Assembly: GCA_037447655.1 (NCBI GenBank)
Contig: JBBHKE010000807.1
Coordinates: 1-64,000 of the forward strand
Origin: Zygnema cylindricum
Lineage: Eukaryota; Streptophyta; Zygnematophyceae; Zygnematales; Zygnemataceae
Direction of reading: 5' to 3'
Length of the DNA: 64,000 nucleotides
Part shown: positions 1-10,963 of the stretch, in pieces
Position numbering within the stretch: the first letter of the stretch is position 1
How the letters are laid out: each line of letters starts with the position of its first letter
Program-made: the position numbers and the translations under genes
Notes under the pieces: model-generated
What the model was told of the DNA's origin: nothing
Seen by the model: only the letters and a program-made list of their open reading frames with translations
Database searches by the model: none

Positions 1-87
1 TCTCTCTTTCTCCCCCCTCTCTCTCCCCTCACTTTCTCCCCTCTCACTCTCCTCTCTCACTCTCTCCTCTCTCTCTCTCCCCCTCTC

Positions 88-118
<31 letters not shown>
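1..118. repeat. (CT)n pyrimidine microsatellite
   Basis: Almost pure CT/CCCT tract with no purine run. It is probably the pyrimidine-rich 3' part of an intron, because a plausible exon starts at 146 after TCCAG. Confidence 0.8.
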
Positions 119-121
<3 letters not shown>

Positions 122-145
122 TTATTATTATTCCTATCCCTCCAG

Positions 146-3100
146 GCCTCAGTCATCTGGAGACACACCGGGCCCCCCCGGCCGCCCCCGAGGCTCCTCT
201 CCCTGCTTTCTCTACCTCCTCTACCTCCATCCCTCTCAGGTGAGGGGGGGTTGGGAGAGAGAGGGAGAGAGAGAGAGGGAGGGAGGGAGGGAGAGAAAGA
301 TGGGGGGAGGGAGAGGGGGAGAGAGGGGGGGCGGAGGGAGAAAGAATGCACACATTGTAGTATGTTTAAACTCACTGAAAAGTGTGTTAACGCACCTAAG
401 TTTGTTTGATCGCAGTTAAAACAGTAAAGTTTTTTGTTTTCTTAGTGTGTTTTAAAGGACGTTAGTTTTTAAATCTCGTACGTTTTAAAATCTCGTAAGT
501 TTAGAAATCTCGAGGTTTTTAAAATCGCGCACTTTCAAAACTTTTAGTTTCAACTATTTTTTGGCTTTTAAAAGACTTGAAAAAAACTTTAATACGGAAA
601 GACTTAATAATTGAGGAGAAAAAAATACACACATGCACACATACACGATAAAAAAAAAACCCGAGAAAATTAAAGAATCATGTAAAGAACCTGAAGAAAA
701 TGGGTAAAAATGGAGTAAAAATGGTGTAAAAATGGGGTAAAAATGAGGTGGAAAATGTGTTACAAATGGGGTGAAAATGGGGTAAAAATCGGGTAAAAAT
801 GAGGTGGAAAATGGGGTACAAATGGGGTAAAATTGGGTTAAAATGGGTTGAAAATGGGGTAAAATTGGGTTAAAATGGGTTGAAAACGGGGTTAAATGGG
901 GTAAAAATGCAGTTAATATGCAGTAAAAATGCTGTGGAAATGCGGTGCAAGCGGGGTAAAAATGGGGTACAAATGGGGTTTTTAGGTGGAATTCTCCGGA
1001 ATCGAATGGAGCTCCGATTCTCGGATATCGACTCCAAATGATGACGGTGGGATACGGATGTCACAGAATGAACGAGGGAGAGAATTTTCTCACTTCGGGG
1101 GTAGAGAGAGAGAAAGGAGAGAGAGGCGACAGATGGGACAAAGCAGAGAGAGGAGAGAGGGGAGAGAGAGAGGCCGTGAGAATGCAAGACAGTGTAGAAA
1201 GTGGGGGAGATAGTAGTCCTTTTTACCACCAAAGTTTCTCCACAAGTAATAGTGCTGCTCGATCTCTGGATTCAAATTTTCTTCGATCTCCTGTTAGGAA
1301 TCAACAAAGTGGGTATCCTCCCTCTCCCTCTCCCTCTTCATCCTCCTACCTTCCCCCTCACTCTCCCTTCTCCTCCTCCCATTGGGACTTCCGGAGGAGG
1401 AATAATTCGCGAGAAAGTTTTATTTCGGCTCACGGAAAACGGAACGGAGAAAAAAACAGAGAACGGTACGGATCCGATTTTTCGGGGAATAACAGCGAGG
1501 GAGAGGGAGAGGGAGTGAACGAGGGAGAGAGAGATGGAGAGATCGAGCGAGAGGGAGACGGAGAGGGAGATTTGGAGGAAAATTTGAGGCCTGACAGCTG
1601 GCAAGATATCAATAGTGACACGAGTAGTCAGTTTTCGGCCAATCAGAGGGAGAGAGAGAGAGATACTTTCGAAGATATTTATCGGGGTCCGGCTTTGGCT
1701 CATACGGTCACAAGACTTCAACCCTATACAACGTATGGGTTTAGGGTTCAGGTACAGTATCCCTCTCTCTCTCTCTCCCTCTCTCTTTTGTTTTGTTTTG
1801 TTTTTTTTTGTTTTTTTTTTTTTTGAGCTTTGGTGTTTTCGAAGAATTAGGGTTTTCTAGGGTTCTGGGGTTTTTAAATAATGGACTTTTTAAAATAATG
1901 GCGTTTTTAAAAAATGGGGTTTTTAAATAACAGAGTTTTTAAATAATGGGGTTTTTAAATGATGAGTGTTTCGGGGGTTTAACAGGCCTTAAACAAATTG
2001 GGGCACGGTCCCATGAGTCCTCTCACGATGATAACTACAGCTCCCTCCCCTCCCTTCCCTCCGGGCCCCCCAGTCCTCACCCTCAATGCTCCAAATCAAG
2101 TCACCGTACAATGGGAGGTAAGCTTTTGTCTTTTTCTGCTACTCCTTTCTGGTTCTGGGCTTCAAAATCGGGGAAATGGGGAAGGTTTTGAGAATTCTTG
2201 GGTCTTTTTTGAGAGTATTTTTTCGGGGAAAGTTTACCATTAAGTGGAGAATTGCTGTGAACTTCATATTGTCATGAGTTTTAAATATTATTCTCGCTTT
2301 CTTTCTCTCTCTCCCTCTCTCACTCTCTCCCTCTCTCCCTCTCTCCCTCTCTCCCTCTCTCCCTCTCCCCCTTCCTTTCTCTTCCTCTTTCTCTCCCTCT
2401 CGCTCTCTGTTGTACCTTTCCTCTTCCCTGTTTGTTCTCTTATCTCCTTTTCCCCTTCCTCATCTTTTTCTCTCCCCTTCTTTGTCCATAACTTTTGCAC
2501 TTGCCTCATTCTCCCTCTCTTTTGTTTCCTTCTCTCCCTCTCTTTTATTCCATTTTCCTTCTCTCGCTCTCTTTTACTCACTTTCCCTCTTACTCGCTTT
2601 TCCCTCGTCCTCTCTTTTACTCGCTTTTTGTTTTTCCTTATTTTAATTCATTTTCCCTCTCCCTTTCCTTTACTCTCTTTTTCCTATCCCTTTTCGTTTC
2701 TTTCCTCTCTCACCGCATCTCGCTCTACCTCTTCCTCTCCCTCTCCCTCTCCCTCTCCCCTCAGACCCCTGAGAGAGACAACGGCTCTCCCATCCTCTCC
2801 TTCCACCTCCAAATGCTCCGTGGAACCGGAAACTCCGATACCCAAATTTTAGGAAAAGGGGTAAATGGGGTTTTCCAAAATGGAGTTTTTCAAAATGGGG
2901 TTTTTCAAAATGGGGTTTTGGGAATTTCCGGAAGGACCCAAAGTTTAACTTTCAATCGTCACAAGTTTCAAAACCCTATGATGGGAAAAACCCTAAAAGA
3001 GAGTAGTAGTAGTGGTAGTATTTCGACTTTAAGTGGGAGTGTAAGTCCGGCCGGGCCCCTTTACGAGGAGGTAGAAGTAGAGGGAGGAGGAGGAGGGATG

Positions 3101-6100
3101 GGAGGGGGAGGGATGGGAGGGGGAGAGAAGGGAGGTAGGAGGAGGAAGGGATCGTCGAGGAGTGTGAGTATGGTGGATTTGGCGATGGCTGGAGCGGGAG
3201 GAGGGGGAGGAGGAGGAGGGGGAGGGAGTGGAGGAGGGAGGATTTTGAGTACGGAGAAGTGGGAGGAGGTTTATTGCGGACAGGCTTGCGAGTATGTTCT
3301 CTCTCTCTCTCTCTCTCTCTTCTCTTTCTCTGTTTTTGTCCCTTTGTCTCTCTTTCAGTCTGAATTTCTGCTTTTCTTTCTCGCCGTCTCTCCCCCTTTT
3401 CTCTCCCTCTTTATCTCACTAGACACTTGTTTTTTCCTGACTTGAATACTGTCAATCAAATTCTACCCTCCCTTTCCCTCATATTTTCCCCGTTGTTTCC
3501 CTGTTGTTTCCCCGTTTTTCCCCGTGATTCCTCGTTGTCCCTTCCTTTTTTTGCAAATTCTCTCACCTAAAACCTCCCTTCTCCCTTCCCCTTCTCTCTC
3601 CCTCTTTATCTCTCCAGACATGTGGTTTCCAGGCTCGAAAGTGGACAAAGGTACTCATTTCGAGTTGTCGCGAAAAACTCCATCGGCTTCTCTGCTTGTG
3701 GGTCAATCAGAGTCATCGGAATTTCGGCCGCCCCCCCTTTCCCCCCTCGTGCCCCCCAACATTCAAATGCGGGACCCACCTCGGTTCGAATTAAATGGTC
3801 TCCTCCAATAGGAGACAATGGAGCTCCGGTCAGCAGGTAATATTTTTTTTTTGCTATTAGTTGTTTTTTTTTTTTTTTTTTAATAGAGAAAATGGGTAAG
3901 GGACGGCTGTTGTTGGTCGAAAAACGGGTAAAAACGGTTAAGGCATGCAACGTAGAATAAACAGAGAAGAAACAGAGAAAACGGAGAAAACAGAGGAAAA
4001 TGGAGAAAAAACGGCTGATAATTGTGTAAAACAATTGAGAACGATAGAAAAATAAAGCGGGAGAAATAAGGGGGAAAATGGTGGAGAAAGAGTAAAAAAC
4101 TGTAAAAATGGCTTAAAAATGTTTAGGGGGAGTCTGTTTCTTTTAGTTAAATGGATTCCAGGAAAAAATGGGGTAAAAATCGAATAAAAAAGGTTTTAAG
4201 GAATGGATAAGGCTGAAAATTGTCAAAAAATTGAGCTCTCCGGAATTTTTTTTGGAGCTGCCAGAGAATTTTTCTTAGGGCCCCGAGTGGTTTTTTTTTT
4301 TTTTTTTTTTTTCAGGTAGAAAGTTTTTTAGACATTTGTTTTCGTGTTTCGTTTGTCGTTTTTTTTTGTGTGTTATTCTTTTTCGATTGTTTATTTGGTT
4401 GGTTGTTTTTTTTTTCTGACTGAGCATTCGGTTGTGTCATAATTTCACTTTTTTTTGTCTTTTTTTTATATTTTTTAGTTTTTTGTTCTATTTATTTTTT
4501 ACTTTTTTTTTTTTTTTTTTTTTATTTTTTTTAGCTATCGCTTATCGATGGATGACGGAAAAACCGAAGATTTTCGGAAGGTTTGTAAAAGCTCAAACCT
4601 TTTCCTTCCCTTCTTTTTGTTTTTTTCTTTTACTTTTTTCTCTTCTTTCTCTCTCCTCCTCTCCTCTTCTCTCCCTTCTCTCCCCTTCTCTCCTCTCTCC
4701 TCCTCACTCCTCTCCCTTCTTTCTCTCCTCTCCTTTCTTCGTCTCTCCTCTCCTCTCCTTTCCTCCACTTCCCCCCCCCTTCCCCTCCCCTCCCCTCCCC
4801 TCTCCTCTCCTTTTTTTACTTTTATTGTCCCCTTTCATCCTTTTTCCAGAATAAATGGTTACATAAAGCCCCTTTCCTTTCTCCCCCAAAATTGTGTTTT
4901 TATATGTTTTTTTTAACCGGGTTCCCCTCCCTTCCCCTCCCCTCCCCTCCCCTCCCCTCCCCTCCCCTCCCCTCCCCTCCCCTCCCCTTCTCCCCTCCCC
5001 TCCCCTCCCCTCCCCTCCCCTCCCCTCCCCTCCCCTCCCCCTCCCCTCCCCTCCCCTCCCCTCCCCTCTCCTCTCCTCTCCTCTCCTCCTCCTCCCCTCC
5101 CCTCCCCTCTCCTCTCTTATTCTCTCCTCTTTTTACCTTTTTTTGTCCCCCTTCATCCTTTTTCCAGAATAAATGGTTACATAAAGCCCCTTTCTTTTCT
5201 CAACCCAAAATTGTGTTTTTATATGTTTTTTTTAACTGGGTTTTTGTTTTTTCTTCCTCCTCTCCCCCCCCCCCCCCCCCCTTATTGTCTTTTTCTTTTG
5301 GTTTCTGTTTCTCTATTTCTTTCCCTTTTGTCTTTTGTTTATTTATTTATTTACTTGCTTGTTTATTTATTCATTTATTTGCTTGCTTATTTATTCATTT
5401 ATCTGTTTGTTTATTTATTTATACATGTTATTGTTTTTTTTTTAGATTTACGAAGGAGGAGCGACCACATTTAAAGTGACTCGATTGGTTCCCCGCCCGA
5501 ACGTACCGATTTCGAGTACAGGTAAAATAAATATTATTTAATAATAATATTAATATAATAAATGTTTTTTTTTATTTATTTATTTATCTGCTTGTTTATT
5601 TATTTATTTATTTGCTTGTTTGTTTATTCATTTATTTGCGTGTTTATTTATTCATTTATATACTTATTTATTCATTTATTTGCTTTTTTATTTATTTATA
5701 TATGTTATTATTGTTTTTTTTATTTTTTAGATTTACGAAGGAGGAGCGACCACATTTAAAGTGACTCGATTGGTTCCAGCCCGAACGTACCGATTTCGAG
5801 TACAGGTAAAATAAATATTATTAAATAATAATATTATTAATAACGTTTATATAGTAAATGTAATATTATTAATAAAATAATAACAATAATGAGGTTTATA
5901 ATAACCTAGGTTATTAATATAAAAAGCAAAAAATCAAAAGTACACTGCATAAATCCAAAATAAAAATGGTTTTTTTTTCTCCTGTATTCTTCCCTCTTTT
6001 ATTTTTTGTTGCTTTTTTTGACTCCAGATGGAATCAATTTCAAACAGAACTGACAGTTGAACCTTTCCTTCTCTTTCCCTCTTCTTCCTCTCCTTCCCGA

Positions 6101-7650
6101 TTTTTTCTCTCTTCCCACTCCTCCTCCTCCCTCTCCACTTTCCCTCGTCTCCCTCTCCCTCTCTCCTTTTTCTTCCTTTCTTTCCCTTTTCTCTTCCTTC
6201 CCTTCCTTTGTTCTCCCTCAGCCTTTCTCTCTCCTCTCCAGGCCATCAACTCAGCTCTCCTCCTCCACCTGCATCACTCTCCCCCAAGCTCCTCCCATTA
6301 CCCCCTTTGCACCCGAAATTATCTCTACCTCCGAAAATTCAATCATTTTAAATTGGAAGAACAAGGGAATGGAAAATCGAACGGATTCCGTTCCGCAGAA
6401 TGGAAGAACGGTTTTCGTTCAAAAACTGTTTTTCGAGGAGGGAGAGTCGGAGGAAGCTTCCTCCTCCCACAGTAGTAGTTCGGATGTGGAAATGAGGGGG
6501 GGAGAGGGAGAGGGATGTGCTCCCACGGTTTCTTACAGATTGGAAATGGAGGAGAGAGGAGAGAGTGGAGGGAGGGAGGGGAGAGAGGGACAATTTGCAG
6601 CGGTGTATGAGGGGCCGGCAACGAGGTGAGTGGGGGGGGGAGGGAATGAGGAGAGGGAGGGATTGGGGGAGGGAAGGAGGGGAGGGATGGGAGGGAGGCG
6701 GAGAGAGGGCAAAAAGGGAGAGGAGGGGAAACTAAATCTAAAACTAAAATTAAAACTAATTTTCAACTAAACCTAAAACTTTACCTTAAACTAAACCTTG
6801 AACTAAAACTAAACCTAAAACTAAAATTAAACTCCAACTAAAAATAAAACCATAAGTAAATATAAAACCAAAACCAAAACTAAAACTAAAACAAAAACCA
6901 AAACCAAAACCAAAACCGGAACTAAAACTAAAACAGAAACCGAAACCAAAACTGAATCTTAAATTAAAACCGTCCTTTTTTTGGTCCTGTTTAAAAAAAA
7001 ACAGTTGGGAAGTGAAGGGATTGCTTCCCGGAAGAAGTTACCGTTTTCGAGTTCGCGGAAACGGTCCAATGGGAGTCGGTCACAGCCCCTGGAGTCCTGT
7101 ATGTCTCGCTAATACTTTGCCAGCTGGCAAAACCCCCATGTCACCCACTGAAAGACAAGAAAAGCAAGCCGCCACGTCACCCACTAAAAGACAAGAAAAG
7201 CAAGTCGCCACGTCACCCTCTAAAAGACAAGAAAAACATGCCGCAACGTCACCTACTAAAGGACAAGAAAAACAGGAAAGGCAAGAGAAACTGGAGAGAG
7301 AGGAGAGGCAGGAGAGACGAGAAAGCAAAGATAGACAGGAGAGGCAACAAGAAAACAAAGAGAAACGGGAGAGACGGGAGAGACAGGAGAGACAGCAAAT
7401 GACAGCTGGCAGGGAATACAGACGAGAATTTGTCGTCTTTTTTAACGGAATCATCTTGTTGGTTAGGCGACAATTTGTCGCAGCCTCGACTTTGACACGA
7501 AAGAAGTTTGGGGAAGGAGGGGGCGGAGGAGGAGGAGGAGGAGGAAGAGGAGGAGGAGGAGAGGGAGGAGAGGTGGTGAGAATAAGACGAATGTTAGTTA
7601 TTTTGGGAATGATTATGACTCTAGTTGCCGCATATTTTACGCAAGTATAA
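146..7650 (+). CDS. Multi-FN3-domain, C-terminally membrane-anchored protein, FNDC3-like (3' part of a spliced gene)
   Basis: I place exons at 146-239, 986-1751, 1986-2117, 2765-3291, 3618-3836, 4535-4580, 5731-5805, 6255-6625 and 7005-7650. All junctions are GT/AG and phases agree throughout. The 5' end lies outside the window. The product shows four FN3 repeats, each with a proline-rich A strand, a Trp (LRW, VQWE, IKW, LNW), a vY.G segment and the L.P...Y.FRV core, e.g. YTTYGFRVQ and GRSYRFRVRGNG. Loops are swollen by Arg/Glu-, Ser- and Gly-rich tracts. The last exon adds four 13-residue repeats, a long Glu/Arg/Gln helix-like region, a poly-Gly run and a hydrophobic tail (LVILGMIMTLVAAYF) that would act as a tail anchor. 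Multiple FN3 plus a C-terminal membrane segment is the layout of animal FNDC3. The role here is unknown, probably cytosol-facing on an internal membrane. Splice sites are my own reading. Confidence 0.72.
240..985 (+). repeat. Intron with GGGGTAAAAAT-type minisatellite
   Basis: Intron between the first two visible exons (GTGAGG donor, TTTTTAG acceptor). From about 700 to 980 it is built of imperfect 10-12 bp units around GGGGTAAAAAT/GGGGTGGAAAAT. The early part is purine-rich (GAGGGAGAGAG). I see no coding content. Confidence 0.7.
2288..2764 (+). repeat. Pyrimidine-only intron tract
   Basis: About 475 bp of CTCT/CCTTTT before the acceptor at 2764. Long open frames on both strands here are artefacts of the low complexity (Leu/Ser/Pro or Arg/Glu/Lys strings). 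Confidence 0.8.
4841..5240 (+). repeat. Tandem intron duplication containing a (CCCCT)n array
   Basis: An ~80 bp block beginning TTTTTCCAGAATAAATGG occurs at 4841 and again at 5159 (period 318 bp) with few differences. Between them lies a long CCCCT/CCCTC pentanucleotide array (about 4921-5090). The complementary strand is (AGGGG)n and could form G-quadruplexes. Confidence 0.8.
5446..5521 (+). pseudogene. Duplicated FN3 exon copy carrying a one-base insertion
   Basis: Near-perfect copy of the exon at 5731-5805, with the same TTTTAG acceptor, the same start (ATTTACGAAGGAGG) and the same CAG/GTAAAA donor. It is 76 nt instead of 75 because GTTCCCCGCCC replaces GTTCCAGCCC. Including it would break the frame before the Y.FRV core. 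It is either a dead duplicate exon, an assembly indel, or an exon whose inclusion causes premature termination. Confidence 0.75.
5731..5805 (+). other. Functional copy of the duplicated FN3 exon
   Basis: 75 nt (25 codons) giving IYEGGATTFKVTRLVP followed by ARTYRFRVQ, the E-F-G strands of the third FN3 repeat. It joins in phase to exon 4535-4580 upstream. Downstream the frame holds only if the acceptor at 6254/6255 is used. Confidence 0.7.
6626..7004 (+). repeat. Intron with AAAACT/AAAACC hexamer array
   Basis: From about 6730 to 6970 the intron is an irregular array of AACTAA, AAAACT and AAAACC units. It is a simple repeat. It resembles telomere-like TTTTAG/TTTTGG units on the other strand, but there is no regular telomere motif. 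Confidence 0.7.
7137..7265 (+). repeat. Four in-frame 39-bp coding repeats
   Basis: Four tandem copies encode a 13-residue unit of the type TKRQEKQAATSP in the last exon of the FN3 gene. Copies differ by a few substitutions and keep the frame, so the array is likely translated as a flexible charged spacer before the coiled-coil-like segment. Confidence 0.8.
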
Positions 7651-8330
7651 AAATAATCTAAATTGTTTTATTTATTTTAAAGAATCTTTGTAAAGGAGAA
7701 AGGGCGAGGGATTAAAAGGGGAAAGGGGGAGAGGGAGAAGGAGAGAGGGAAAGGGGGGAGATGGAGGGGTTGTGAGGAGAAAGAGAAGGATTAACATCCA
7801 CTCATTCTCGAATTTGAAATGGACACTATTTAACTTATAAAAAATTGTTTTTTTAGGTAAAGTAGTTGTTTCTTTGTGCATTTGAAAGAATAAAAAAGGG
7901 CTAGGTCTACGTTCGCCGTATTTATGGCATTATTTGAAGAATTTGTCCTTTAGCGAAAAGACGCTTTTATTATTGATTTGTCAAATTCCATCTCTCCATT
8001 TGTCATTTTTTCACCTTTTATTTCGTCGTAAATATGAAACTCGATGCAGAAAATAAGTTAAATGGATCCTTTGTGTGTTTATTTTTCAATTATTCTTATA
8101 AAAGCGTTTTTGGGTAGATTCTACCTTTCTAATAATGGGGAACTCCTTTTGTCCGTTTCTCATTATTTTAAGGTTATTGTTAATCGTTTATGTCGTGGTT
8201 TTTGAAGGTGTCTTATGAGTTTCTACCTTTTAACAATGTGATTCTTTATTCCAATTTATTTATGTATCGTTTGTTTTCCTTCACAGCCTGTTAAACGTTC
8301 CTATCCATATACTTCCCAAATATACATGTA
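7651..8330. other. 3' flank of the FN3 gene, no further gene seen
   Basis: AT-rich DNA after the TAA at 7648-7650. A possible polyadenylation signal (AATAAA) lies at about 7889. Nothing else recognised. Confidence 0.5.
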
Positions 8331-8650
8331 TACATGCATAAATCTACATATGTGTAATATTATATACGTATATATGTATATATATATATAAATGTGTAAA
8401 TGCATAAATGTATGAATGTACTAATGTATAAATGTATATACGTATGTGTATATGTACATATGTTCACGTATTTGTGTAGTTGTATATATGCCTAAATGTG
8501 GTGTATATGCATTTGTATGTGTATGTGTATACATATATATGTAAATATGTGTGTGCATGAGTATATATGTATATATGAATATATTTACATTTGTGTATGT
8601 GTATGTATGTGTATGTGTATGTGTATATGTATTTGTATATATGTATATTT
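8330..8650. repeat. TATG/TATA microsatellite region
   Basis: Imperfect (TATGTG)n, (TATA)n and (ATGTATAA)n stretches. Open frames here read as Ile/Cys/Tyr/Met strings and are not genes. Confidence 0.8.
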
Positions 8651-8899
8651 GAAGCAGACTGAATTAAAAAGCGCGATGGTAAATCATCTGAGTCCAGGGA
8701 TACAATAAGGGTGGCATGGCCAAAACTGAAAACTACAAGCAGGGCAAAATAAAACAAATAAAAGCAACGTGAACACATAAAAATGGAGCGTAAAACAATA
8801 GCATTCAAACCAAAAAAGAGAAGCACAGCAACTCACTAAAACCAACACTACAACCCCAATTCCGGCTTATGATTTGGGATCCCTTTGTCAGCGATTGTA

Positions 8900-9740
8900 C
8901 ACCCATATCCCTATGGCCGTGCGGACATGAGTACAGGATGCCCTCCACCTCCCCTTGTCCCACATTTCCTCAAATCTAGCAGACATCGCTCTTTGGCACC
9001 TTCTTTTTATGTTCTCTCTTTGGATCGTAGACCTACGAGGTCGTGGAGAGGAGTTGGGGTGGTTGGGAGGCTGTGGTCCACGGGGTTCAAGCTTTGTTCA
9101 ATGTTCATCCGAATTGGTTGGTGCGTCAAGTCGACGTTTTTGATGCCTTCAATTGCTACGAATCATAATGTCATTTTTTTAGAGCTTACGACTATCCCTT
9201 CTCCGATTGTCCAATTATTCTCTTTTGTGAGAGCTTTTTATTTTTTGACCAACAACTTCTCTTTCTCGGTTGACTGTGGTTTCGTTCCTCTCCTGTGCAA
9301 ACAACACTCACCAAAGCGACCCTTTTGGAGGACCTTTATTTGCCATCGCCCATTACCGAGCCCTCTGTGCTTCTGCTGCTTTCACTTCTTGCCTTTTCCC
9401 TTCGGTTGCAGATGATACGTATCTTATTGGCCCTATGGAACCAAGTCGTGCAGGCATTTTATTTCTCAAGGATCGTTTGGCCGAACTCAACCTTTTTGTC
9501 CAGCTTTTGAAGTGTGTTAGTTGGTCCCCTCAGGATATTCCACTTTCCTTTACTTCCCCCCCTGGTTTCAAACTCCTCCTCACTCTGATGGCATTTGTGT
9601 GTTGGGTAGCCTCCTTGGTTCATATACTTTCGTGACCCAATTTCTTGATGCTGCCCTTCAAACAGATTTGCCCCACGTGGATCCGCTTCCCGATCCCCAA
9701 GTGACTTTTGCTCCTTCGACTAGGTTTTTCTCCCCACCGC
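8900..9740 (+). pseudogene. Decayed LINE (non-LTR) reverse transcriptase fragment
   Basis: Several frames together give the order of a non-LTR reverse transcriptase. There is a Gly-rich GWLGGCGPRG-like segment near 9050, and VDVFDAFNCY near 9130 (motif A, catalytic Asp). HQSDPFGGPLFAIAHYRAL follows near 9310 (motif B region), then SVADDTYLIGP near 9405 (motif C, Asp-Asp). The thumb-like stretch with KCVSWSP and a VLGSLLGSYTFV segment runs to about 9735. Frameshifts separate these blocks, so it is inactive. No endonuclease or poly(A) tail was recognised. Confidence 0.65.
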
Positions 9741-9861
9741 CCCTCTTACTTTACTCGTAACACGTGGGCGAGGAAGAGGAACCACGTGTGATAGATGGTG
9801 AAAATGGTAGTGGGACGGAAAAAGCATGAATTTGATGACGACAAAAAGAGGGGCGGGAGAA

Positions 9862-9863
<2 letters not shown>

Positions 9864-9892
<29 letters not shown>
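9864..9892 (+). repeat. Uninterrupted G29 run
   Basis: Twenty-nine consecutive G within purine-rich DNA. A G-quadruplex former, and a place where sequence length may be unreliable. Confidence 0.9.
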
Positions 9893-9894
<2 letters not shown>

Positions 9895-10177
9895 AGGAAA
9901 AGGGTTGAGGTATCGGTTTTTGGGTGTGTAAGGTGTGTGCATTGCTAAGGGGGGAAGAAAGGGGGAGGGGAGAGGGAAGGGTGGAGGGAAGGAAAGGGGA
10001 GGGAGGGAAAGAAGTGTGACCTATGGCGGTAGTTGTGTCTGATGTCTATAAATTCCTATTTGGGGGGAAGAGGATTCCGGCGATTCATGGGAGGGGAGGA
10101 AGAGTCTCTTAATAACTTAGGGGGGTCGCACCTATGATTTCACCAATGTGCATGCGGTTGGCAGCGGCCGCAAGGCC

Positions 10178-10430
10178 AGATCCGTAGGCACATGGCGACG
10201 GCAAGTAGGTGTTGTCGCGTAGTGAGGGAGAGAAAAATAGACTTCAGATCCCTAGGCGCATGGCGACGACAAGTAGGTGTTGTCGCGTAGTGAGGCAGAG
10301 AAATATATATATATATGTGTGTGTGTGTGTATGTGTATATGGGTATACGTATATGTGTATGTATATGCATATATGTTTTAATGTGTATACGTGGATGTAC
10401 ATAAGTGTATCAGTATATATGTATCATTAT
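10178..10430. repeat. 68-bp tandem duplication followed by a TA/TG microsatellite
   Basis: Two copies (10178 and 10246, period 68) of a unit containing TGGCGACG.CAAGTAGGTG and TTGTCGCGTAGTGAGG, then (TA)n(TG)n from about 10303 to 10430. No gene recognised. Confidence 0.75.
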
Positions 10431-10963
10431 TTTCATGTACTTGGGCGACGTCAAACCAGTTCGGCCAGGATGCCTAAGGGTGAACCTCCATCAGGCGAAA
10501 GTGAGGTTCATGATTGGGAAAAATGCATTTTTGTACAAGGTCGTTCTGCTTTTTTGTTTTTTTTTTTTTATAAAAGATAATTATTGGAGATTGGTCGAGA
10601 TTCTCCTAACTTTTGGGAGACAAGGTCGACCGACCGATTATGTGTTTCCAAATCAAGCGGTCATCTTATCCAATGACTAGCTAGTCTACTCCCTTGTCTC
10701 TCGATGAGGAGATTAACTACACATTGGACATGTAAAATTTTTACACGTGGAAAGGTCACGTACGAAGGTTGTAATCAAAGGCACAAAAACCACCATTTTT
10801 ATTTTGTTGAGGATTGTCCAGTGACGCCGCCTCCACCATCCATAGACCCGAGATTTGCCGCACCTATTTTTTTTAGCTTTTCAACAACAAAATACGAATA
10901 CTAAAACAACGATAGAAATGAAAAAAACGACCAAACACGAACGTACAAAGCGTACATTCACGT
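10431..10963. other. Unassigned intergenic stretch
   Basis: No domain, terminal repeat or RNA gene recognised. Short open frames lack recognisable similarity. Confidence 0.4.

Noticed and set aside
2288-2764. Long Ser/Leu/Phe-rich or Arg/Glu-rich open frames in CT tracts (also 4432-5479, 6040-6249)
   Set aside because: They are low-complexity frames of introns on both strands. FN3 exon phases skip them.
6730-6970. Interstitial telomere
   Set aside because: Units are irregular AAAACT/AAAACC/AACTAA without a consistent telomere motif, and they lie in an intron.
8464-8826. Tyr/His/Ile-rich frames over the TATG microsatellite
   Set aside because: Simple-sequence artefact.
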